The notes beneath the pieces were generated by a model. The model saw only the letters and a list, made by a program, of their open reading frames with translations. It searched no databases and was not told the DNA's origin. A program made the position numbers and the translations under genes. A stretch of 64,000 nucleotides of DNA, from contig JAZAYU010000201.1 of the NCBI GenBank assembly GCA_038501625.1, positions 682,001 through 746,000 of the forward strand, given 5' to 3'. Positions 55,900-64,000 of the stretch are shown here, piece by piece (within the stretch, counting starts at the first letter, position 1; each line of letters opens with the position of its first letter). The stretch is from Corbicula japonica (lineage: Eukaryota; Mollusca; Bivalvia; Venerida; Cyrenidae).

Positions 55900-56657
55900 C
55901 GGAAGAGTATACTGACCCCCCTTAAATCTTTTATAATGGTAAAATTGTAAGGAATATACATAATGTCACTATATATTTGTATATTTTTATTAAACTGATA
56001 CATATATTTTATATTTATCTCCAATTTTTTATTGCTGTAATAAAAGTAATCTGACCGGAAGTCCTGTGTTTATTTTAAATAAAATACAATTTTCTTCTTA
56101 AAAATCGAAATAATATTCTGCGAAATATATATGTTATTGTAACAAACAGCAGAAAACACGATGGCGAGAACACAAAAACAACTATGCGAGGTCGCGAAAG
56201 TAGCATGCGAGTACCTACCAGCATCGTACTTTCGTTACCTCTTATCGTGTTTTTTGCGATCTCGCATCGTGGTTTCGCGGTCTCGAATCGTGTTGTCGCG
56301 TTTTTATGGTCCCGCCCTAGAGGTCGACAGGGCGAAACAATTATGGCCCCAACGAACACCCTAACTTTTTATGGCAGATGATAGCATACAATTATATATT
56401 ATTACTATATATATTTGACAATTTTGATTTGCTGTTAATTAGACAGAATATTTTTATTGATTTTGCCAGTTTTTTAAAACAAACATCTTGACATAAAACA
56501 AAAACCCATCATTTTTCAAAATATTTTAAATTATAATAAAATCACAGATACGTTTTGCGTATAATATAGCTTTTTTGATTTTAATCATTTTTGTAGTATA
56601 TAACTCCATAATTTTCTCATATCTATACAAAAGATATAAGGTGTGTATACTCTTCCG
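55900..56657. mobile_element. 758-bp TIR element with TA duplication
   Basis: CGGAAGAGTATAC (55900) and GTATACTCTTCCG (ending 56657) with TA on each side (55898-55899, 56658-56659). Removing it restores AGAAAAC next to the sequence that continues the host element, as in the copy at 41865-42290. The inner CpG-rich part (56160-56330, TCGCGAAAG, TCTCGCATCG) gives short ORFs on both strands with no known motif. Confidence 0.8.
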
Positions 56658-56796
56658 TAGAAAATGGCTCAAAAATGGGTGTATGACGTCACGTCACGTT
56701 ATAAACAAATTGTGCACTAAAGCGAAAATTAAAATAAATGAAAAAGAAAGTTAGTTTTTACCAGTGAAAGATATATATATAAAATATGGGAAAAGT

Positions 56797-59159
56797 ATGG
56801 TGGCTGATTTATGCCATTTCGTTATTTCGCCGCGAAATAACGCCAAGCGAAAAGACGAAATAACGAACAAACGCCACGCGAAAAGACGAAATAACGAAAA
56901 CACGCCACGCGAAAAGACGAAATAACGAAAGAACGCCACGCGAAATAACGAAAAGACGCTATTTTTGCGCGAAATAACGAAAAGTCGCCGTGCAAAAAAA
57001 ACCACGCCAATTTAACTGTACAAAATAGCGTTCTTTCTAGCTTCGCCTGGCGTTTTTTCGTTCTTTCGCTTGGCGTCTTTTCGCTCGGCGTTATTTCGTT
57101 ATTTCGCCTGGCGATTTTTCGTTGTTTCGCCTGGCGTTTTTTCGCGTGGCGTTATTTCGCTTTGCGTTTTTTCGTTATTTTGCCTGGCGTCATGTCGTTA
57201 TTTTGCTTGGCGTCTTTTCGTTATTTCTCTGGCGTTTTTTCGTTATTTCGTCTTTTCGCGTGGCGTCCTTTCGTTATTTCGTCTTTTCGCGTGGCGTCTT
57301 TTCGTTATTTCGTCTTTTCGCGTGGCGTCTTTTCGTTATTTAATCTTTTCGTGTGGCGTCTTTTCGTTATTTCGCTTGGCTTTTTTTCGTTATTTCGTCT
57401 TTTTGCGTGGCGTCTTTTCGTTATTTTTCTTGGCGTTTTTTCGTTATTTCGCCTTTTCGCGTGGCGTCCTTTCGTTATTTCGTCTTTTCGCTTGGCGTTT
57501 TTTCGTTATTTCGTCTTTTCGCTTGGCGTCTTTCGTTATTTCGCCTTTTCACGTGGCGTCTTTTCGTTATTTCGCTTGGCGTTTTTTCGTTATTTCGTCT
57601 TTTCGCGTGGCGTCTTTTCGTTATACCGCTTGGCGTCTTTCGCTTGGTATTATTTCGCTTGGCGTTTTTTTCGTCTTTTCGCCTTCCGGTTGACGTGCAC
57701 AAAGAGTAGCAACAGTTAAGATTGACAGATGGGTAAAAACAGCTATTCATGGACGGAAGGAGGGACGGACAGACACACGGACGGACGGACGAAGACCATT
57801 CCTATACCCCCCCCCCCCCGTTACGCGGCGGGGGATAAAAATGTAAGGGCAAAGGCGGTACCAATGATCCTTCCCCACCACCACCACCAAAAAGTTTTTA
57901 TATTGATTGGTGCGAGTTTTGAGAAATAAGAGAAATAAAAGTAAAAATAATTACAGGTAGGGTGTAATGGATAGGTACCTGAATTCCCACCCAATCCCAA
58001 CAACAAAACATTTCTTGGTTTGAGTTTATAAACAAAAAAAATAAACTAGGAACTCCGCGAGTCGGATGTGTCGACTAAATTTTTGTTAACATGTTAATTA
58101 GTTGTTTGTTGTACAGTTATTAGCAATGTATTTGCACAAAATTCACGTATAAAATAACATTTTAATTGTATCATTGCAAAAAAATGCCAACAAGTAATGC
58201 CCTTAGCAAGAAATGCTAAAATCAATCAAGGGGAATAATTAAAAAGAATGATAAGAAATGCTCAATAAAGTCAATGAAAGGGGAATAATTTAACGACATT
58301 AATAGGACAAAATATGAGCAATATTTTCGCAGAGCATACTTAACACTGCTTTAATGAAACATGCATACCAAGTTTGGAGTCATTTGAACACCTATGGTGA
58401 CAAAGTTACGCTCCGCACAAGAAATGCTCTAAAAATCAATCAAATGGCAATAACTAAAAACGAAAGAAGGTCGAGTAACGGTTCTTGCGCATTGCACTTT
58501 GAGTCATTGCCAGAAACATGCATGCCGAGCGAAAAGATCCCAAGCGAAATAACGAAAAGGCGCCGAGCGAAATAACGAAATAACGCTGAGCGAAAAGACG
58601 CCAAGCGAAATAACGAAAACACGCCACGCGAAAAATCGAAATAACGAAAGGACGCCACGCAAAAAGACGAAATAACGAAAATACGCCACGCGAAATAACG
58701 AAAAGACGCCAAGGAAAATAACGACAAGACGCCAGGCGAAATAACGAAAAAACGCAAAGCGAAATAACGCCACGCGAAATAACGACAAAACGCCAGGCGA
58801 AACAACGAAAAAACGCCCGGCGAAATAACAAAATAACGCCGAGCGAAATGACGCCAAACGAAAAAACGAAAAAACGCCAAGCGGAAGAACGAAACAACGC
58901 CAGGCGAAGCTAGAAAGAACGCTATTTTGTACAGTAAAATTGGCGTTTTTTTGCACGGCGATTTTTCGTTATTTCGCGCAAAAATAGCGTCTTTTCGTTT
59001 TTACGCGTGGCGTTTTTTCGTTATTTCGTCTTTTCGCGTGGCGTTTTTTCGTTATTTCGTCTTTCCGCGTGGCGTCTTTTCGTTATGTCGTCTTTTCGCT
59101 TGGCGTTATTTCGCGGCGAAATAACGAAAAAACGAGAAATGGCATAAATCAGCCATCAT
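56797..59159. mobile_element. 2.36 kb foldback element of 31-bp CpG-rich repeats
   Basis: Ends ATGGTGGCTGATTTATGCC (56797) and GGCATAAATCAGCCATCAT (ending 59159). Next to each end is TTATTTCGCCGCGAAATAA, then arrays of TCGTTATTTCGTCTTTTCGC-GTGGCGTCTTT (31 bp, CpG every 7-8 bp) whose direction flips several times (56820-57000, 57040-57690, 58540-58900, 58950-59130). A pearl-like fragment sits in the centre. The outer flanks AATATGGGAAAAGT (56783) and ACTTTTCCCATATT (59481-59494) suggest a further enclosing TIR element. Confidence 0.8.
57710..58535 (-). mobile_element. Pearl-like fragment nested in the CpG foldback element
   Basis: A (GGAC)n tract (57750-57795), a poly-C hairpin end CCCCCGTTACGCGGCGGGGG, and two diverged core units (AGAAATGCTCAATAAAGTCA, AAAGGGGAATAATT, ACATGCATACCAAGTTTGGA). 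The AGGGGAATAA block is the reverse of the TTATKCCCCT motif of other families. Confidence 0.55.
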
Positions 59160-59183
59160 TACCCCTGATGAAGTCAATTTAAT

Positions 59184-59420
59184 ATGATGGCTGATTTTTG
59201 CCATTTCGTTTTTTCGTTATTTCGCCGCGAAATAACGCCAAGCGAAAAGACGAAATAACGAAAAAACGCCACGCGAAAAGACGAAATAACGAAAAAACGC
59301 CACGCGAAATAACGAAAAAACGCTATTTTTACGCTAATTTTTTCGTTATTTCGTCTTTTCGCTTGGTGTTATTTCGCGGCGAAATAACGAAAAAACGAAA
59401 TGGCATCAGTCAGCCACCAT
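59184..59420. mobile_element. 237-bp small relative of the CpG foldback element, with 8-bp TSD
   Basis: ATGATGGCTGATTTTTGCC to GGCATCAGTCAGCCACCAT, flanked by AATTTAAT on both sides (59176-59183, 59421-59428). The interior is palindromic (TTTCGTTATTTCGCCGCGAA and its complement). It shares ends and unit with the 2.36 kb element 25 bp away. An 8-bp duplication fits hAT-like transposition. Confidence 0.88.
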
Positions 59421-59690
59421 AATTTAATGTTGACGAAAACGTTCGGGTAGATTTAACTAATTAGCACTGTAAGAACAAAACACTTTTCCCATATTCTATA
59501 ATTAGCTTATTTGTTCGTGTATCCTTTCGGGGATCCAGTGTTTCTGAAAGATTTTTGTTGATGTTTTATTTATTTTCTCAACCATATAATATATTTATAT
59601 ATATATATATATCACTCGTGAACTCTGTAATTATGTATTTTCACTCGTGACTTCGCTACTCGTGAAAATACGAATTATTTAACCGATATT

Positions 59691-62689
59691 TCTATACCAG
59701 GAAGATGTTGTCTGAATTGCATTTAGACATCTGCAACCTATGAGTCTAAAAGTCATTACATGTAAGATATGCTAGTTAACATCAAATCCTAGTAAAATCA
59801 GATGCACGAAACATTTCTTACTTAAATTAGCATGAAATTAGAGTTTTATTAAGCAAAACTTATTAGCCTAAGTAAGAAATCAATATTTAAGTATAATACA
59901 GTCAAATATAGACACACTCCTTGTTAAATAAATGTAATATACGTATAGGTAATAACATATATTTGGAAATCGCAAAAAATAAAAATAAAAAATGAAAAGC
60001 AAACAACAACAAAGAAAAACAAAACATCCCAAACACGGCAAACGAAGAACTTCAAGGTGTTTATCAAAAATATATAAAGATATAAACAAAAAAGGTAAAA
60101 GTAGTAAGACATATGGTAAATTATCCGTAACTTATAATAAGTGCAAATGTAATAGTTTAAACGCAAATCCTCATATTTTTAAAAAAAATTTATTTAACCA
60201 TTAACATAAATGTATAATGCCAAAGTATAATTCTTCCTCTTTATATATATTTCCCATAGGAAATTGTTTACCAGTTTCAGTTACTGCACAATGGCGATTC
60301 AAATTACATCCATCTATCTCGAAGAATTGTGACAATAATGTATTTTAGGTAACCTGCAAATATAACCTTGCTGTCAGTATGTAAAGTAGACATTTTAAAA
60401 TTTAATACCAATATATTCAAAGGAAGTTGTGCTTAAAGTGATTTAAAAGTATGACTAAGAAATAATAAAATTCAAGTTTGTAATGAAAGATACAAAATAA
60501 TTTGCTTTTGATAAACTGTTGGTGATATCAAGAATATTCTGTTAAAATATAAAACTTAGTTGTATTGATGATAGTATTTACGTTTATTAAATAGGTAATT
60601 TATATGTCACAATTTAAATTTATTGTAATAGAATAATAGAAGCTTCGCTATTGCAATAACCATATGTAAGACCAGGTTATATGACTTTGGCAGAGATAAA
60701 ACAGTGAACAATTTTCACTTCCAGTTTTTTTTAAATATATCTTTATTCAGTATATAGGTTATATAGGTTAACTAACTGCTATAACTAGGTTTATTACAAA
60801 ATGAAAGTAAGGTACTGGTGCTGGTTATATTTAAAATCAATGCATTTTAAATGAAACTATTGTTAAACTATGGTGGTTAATGATCTTTGGACTGTTTAAT
60901 ATGTCTGGAAATAATTATGTACAGTGTAGCTTGTCATTTTCATATTAACAATAATACTACCACTATACTCAGTAACAACATCATGGTATTGCTTACATAC
61001 TTCCTAATTATAGGCTGTTTCATCCAGCCTAAAGCTGCCAAGATGCTCTCAAAAAAGACAGATTACATTTGTTCTAACAAATGGACAAATAGAAAACAAA
61101 AACGAATCTAAATAAATTGTTGGAAGCATTTAGGTGTTCTATTCATATCTATTTTCATCTTTAAATATTTTACCATACTTTTTAACTTAATTAACCAGCA
61201 AAAATTATATTTTGTTAACTTAAATAACCAGCAAAAGTTACAAATAAACTTAATAAAGCATGAAAAATTCAAACAACTAATTTAAATATTGATACTATGT
61301 CTATTAAATGATGCATGTAGTGGAATATGACAATGAAAAACATCTTCCAAATAAATGAGCTCATTCAATTATCCGATTAGAGTCATTTCTTTCAGTATTG
61401 ACTCATTTTTGCATTACCCATAGTATTTGCCAAAAATGCTATAACTAGAAGATTTGCACTCGAAAACATGTTAATAAGAAACCATAAAAGTATCAAACAA
61501 TTTTGTAATCATTGTGTAATTACATAATGTGCTTCCCAACAATTGCAAACCAATAACAAAGTTTAGATCCACAACCAGTCAGTCAAATATACAATAGAAA
61601 TATTAAATTACCCCTAACACATTAGTCAAATTAAGGTCTAGAATACTTAGAAACTTCCAAACAACAATTGATTTAAGGGCAGGACTACGACAAGCGAACA
61701 GTCAATAGCACAATGTCATCTGCGTACCAGAAAATAGATATATAGTTAATTTACAAAGACAGTGTTTTAAGGACCTCCAGAAACTTTTCCGCTGTACGCC
61801 AGAATATATTTAAGGTAATTTCTTAATGTAGTATATCGCTTTAAATGTTTAATGCATTGTATTCTTGAGTATATGTGATCCAATAAGGCTGGAAACTGAC
61901 TGTGCCCCCTCGGGAATATACGAGTTTCAGTTGATTCATCTTGTCGTCTGCTTACGTTTAAAGTAAAAAAACAACAACCACAAAACATTAAATTGTACTC
62001 TTCGTTAAGTCGCTCAGTGTCTGTATACCAGCCTTAAAAAGTAGCTTTGAGTAGCCATAGCCTGGCATCCGGATAGATGGTTGTATTTTAATACATTTAA
62101 TAATATTTTACAAATATTTTGGTTTATTTCAGTTCTTGATTTCATTTTCTGATTTCTGTCGAGCCATCTGAGAACTAAAACAGAAAAATGAAGTGCCTGT
62201 CATAGTTAATTTTTTTGAAACAAACATTTTTGGATGACACGTGAACATATATGCCATAAATGGATATGGTGGCGAACATGGAACCCTTCAATGCAATATT
62301 TTTAGATTAATACCATCCCATGATCAGCGGCCTATGGTCCCCAGAAATAGTATGGATTTGCCCTTAACGAGAACACTTTATGTGGAACCTAACAGAATAG
62401 AATTTTGACAGGGATCTGAGAAGATGAATTCTACATACCACAGAGAACGCCAAATTCAAAAAAGGTAGGAAATATATTATTGGGGTGATTAAACATTATC
62501 CGATTCTATGTTGTCAGAGATATTTATACCACCCATCTTAAAATTGGCAGAAATATTAAAACTTAAGCTTCTATTTTTTTCTACTTCACGTATGTTTATA
62601 ACGGCTTTACCAATTTTTCTCTTCTAAAAGCCAATCTGCTCATTCACATTTTCACAGTTCAGCAGATAATATTTTTAATTTTGAGTAGA
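59691..62689. other. AT-rich intergenic stretch
   Basis: About 3 kb without a recognised gene or repeat. Short ORFs (59880-60204, 60887-61111, 61767-61988) look like chance frames in AT-rich DNA. Confidence 0.5.
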
Positions 62690-62990
62690 TGTGTGGGTTG
62701 GAATATATCACCAAGGCAACGCGTTCATATGAGAACCTTACGGATTAAAAGTGAGGCTGGTGCATTAGAACCTGATTTAAACTCAAGGTGATAATACGTT
62801 GCTACTCATGAGTGTTCCAAGTCAGTAACCCTGTGGGGTACTGTCTATAGCAAATATTAATGGTGTCTTTTTGAAAACGATCATATCATAAACGCATGCT
62901 CCCTTTCATCTTAACTGTTTCATGTGTGGAGAGACAGCTTTTTCTGAATGTGGGAGCTATTCCTGGAGACGTTTTTCTTTCGTTTTAACT
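62690..62990 (+). mobile_element. Penelope-like element 3' tail, third copy
   Basis: It follows the same order as 5330-5620: AATATATCACCAAGGCAAC, ATGAGAACCTTACGG, TTAGAACCTGATTTAAACTC, GTAACCCTGTGGGG, AATGGTGTCTTTTTGAAAAC, CTTTTTCTGAATGTGG. It is diverged and without coding sequence. Confidence 0.65.
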
Positions 62991-62999
62991 TCAGTGTTT

Positions 63000-63508
63000 C
63001 TCCAATATTTCATTTAATTTAGCAGACGTTTGTAAGTCTTTTACTTTGAAATTCCTGTTGTGACTCAGTTGGGTCTGTTCGGTCAGTAACGAATATAGGA
63101 GCGAAATCTGTATCCGTAATTGCAAATGGTTAAATGGTTATAATCCAGACACCGTGGATGTTTTGATTATTATATTTGAATTCGTTACAGCTTTTACAGC
63201 TTAACTAGACCTTATGGGCCATATACTGCTATATGTTTACCCGGATGATTTACAACTCCGTCATCTTGAAACGTTGACAAATTTAATAAGTGCAGGCCTG
63301 CCAAAACTTCTTCATTAAAAAACCGGAGAGTTTGTCTGAATATGTCAATGATGAAGACGACGATAATGATGATGTTGTTGTTTTAATGTCTTGTTGCTGT
63401 TGTTAATAATGGCTATGACTAAACAAAAACGATGATGATAAAGATGATAACGATGGGGTTTTCTTAGTGTCCTTTTGCTCTGATCACTATGATTGAGATT
63501 GAAAAAAA

Positions 63509-63547
<39 letters not shown>

Positions 63548-64000
63548 TTTTTCTCATATTCATCTTTTCAATTATATTTTTCAAAGAATTTTATAAATGT
63601 TTTTTGCCGATTTTGTTAGAAATGGTTAAAGAACTTGTTTAAAAATGACTATTGTCTATTTTTAACATTATAACAAATAGCTGTTCCGATAAGGTACACA
63701 TTCGAAATGATCAAACATTGTTAACTTTTTTCACCCGTTTCTGTACTTTTCAATTTTATATTCAAATATATTAAGAATACTGTCAAATTTAATACAGTGA
63801 ATATGATCTAATATTTAAGATCTACTGATTGGAAGTCAATGACAAATATAACTTTCATGTTAAGATTACACACAAAAAATCTCCCATTAGCTGTCAAAAA
63901 TATAACATATTTAACTTGACTTGGCCGCAAAACTTAATAGAGCTTAACGTGTTAACGTAAAACTTATCTTTTCGTTGTTAAATAATCATCTAAGATCATT
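63000..64000. other. Intergenic end of window with a (GAT)n microsatellite
   Basis: (GAT)n/(ATG)n at about 63509-63546. The poly-serine ORF on the minus strand comes from it. Nothing else is recognised. Confidence 0.6.

Larger units (their letters stand above)
55738..59690. mobile_element. ATGCCTTCC foldback element, copy 3, broken by nested insertions
   Basis: The host element reads at 55738-55897 (TTTTATGCCTTCCATGAATT, GGTATTTCACTGTTTTCAAA), resumes at 56658-56780 (GTGTATGACGTCACGTCACG, TTTTACCAGTGAAAGATA) and ends at about 59605-59690 (TCACTCGTGAACTCTGTAAT, TTCACTCGTGACTTCGC). The gaps are other elements listed separately. Confidence 0.65.

Noticed and set aside
56161..56381. Overlapping ORFs in a CpG-rich stretch
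   Set aside because: Both strands are open over the same interval inside a TA-flanked TIR element. No protein motif is recognised.
57070..57719. Overlapping ORFs of 207, 185 and 118 codons rich in FRYFAWRLFVIS
   Set aside because: They are translations of the 31-bp CpG-rich repeat in all three frames. The 31-residue period equals 3 x 31 bp. No start context, domain or splice structure.
58440..58956. Three minus-strand ORFs of 146-150 codons
   Set aside because: Same 31-bp repeat read on the other strand, in the reversed array of the foldback element.
63345..63584. Poly-serine ORF
   Set aside because: It is the reverse reading of a (GAT)n microsatellite.

Overview
The window looks like a piece of a bivalve mollusc genome. 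It is AT-rich, one gene is split into small exons by long introns, and the rest is packed with transposon families of the kinds common in bivalves: pearl/Helentron-associated elements with ~155-160 bp tandem cores and (TCCG)n/(GTC)n microsatellites, CR1/Jockey-type LINEs, a Penelope-like element, and many short palindromic MITEs. No bacterial genes, rRNA, tRNA or CRISPR array was seen. The species cannot be fixed from sequence alone.

Only one host gene can be supported. It is a plus-strand membrane-bound O-acyltransferase of the MBOAT1/MBOAT2 (lysophospholipid acyltransferase) type, running from the ATG at 11879 to the stop at 42473. Twelve coding exons join with canonical GT/AG sites and compatible phases into exactly 480 codons (479 residues plus stop). 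They include an 18-nt microexon. Exon 11 exists in two versions (34400-34551 and 36681-36832), both 152 nt with identical phases, so they look mutually exclusive. Exon 9 is preceded by a tandem array of about 19 copies of its own acceptor plus its first 53 nt (74-bp unit). Every standard copy carries an in-frame stop at the next acceptor, so only the last acceptor gives a full enzyme.

Layout. 1-7.1 kb: an inverted repeat, then pearl-like satellites in both orientations interrupted by a decayed Penelope-like element. 7.1-11.6 kb: a minus-strand LINE cut by a 2.1 kb TTAA-flanked TIR element. 11.65-43.6 kb: the MBOAT gene. Intron 1 carries two LINEs. Intron 3 has a hAT-like element with a second element nested in it. 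Intron 7 has two pearl-like families and a short telomere-like tract. Intron 10 has a pearl-like element ending 29 bp before exon 11a. Intron 11 has a 1.55 kb foldback element made of 21-bp phased repeats. Thirteen copies of one TTAA palindromic MITE lie between 17 and 46.6 kb, two of them in the probable 3' UTR. 43.8-64 kb: intergenic sequence with another pearl-like element, palindromic foldback elements (48.3 kb and 56.8-59.4 kb, the latter built of 31-bp CpG-rich repeats), LINE and Penelope tails, and long AT-rich stretches where no gene is recognised.

The observations most worth following are the exon-9 decoy-acceptor array, the mutually exclusive exon 11 pair, the class of foldback elements built from helically phased or CpG-phased short repeats, and a GAGTTATGSCCCTTT-like motif that recurs once per ~155-bp unit in otherwise different repeat families.
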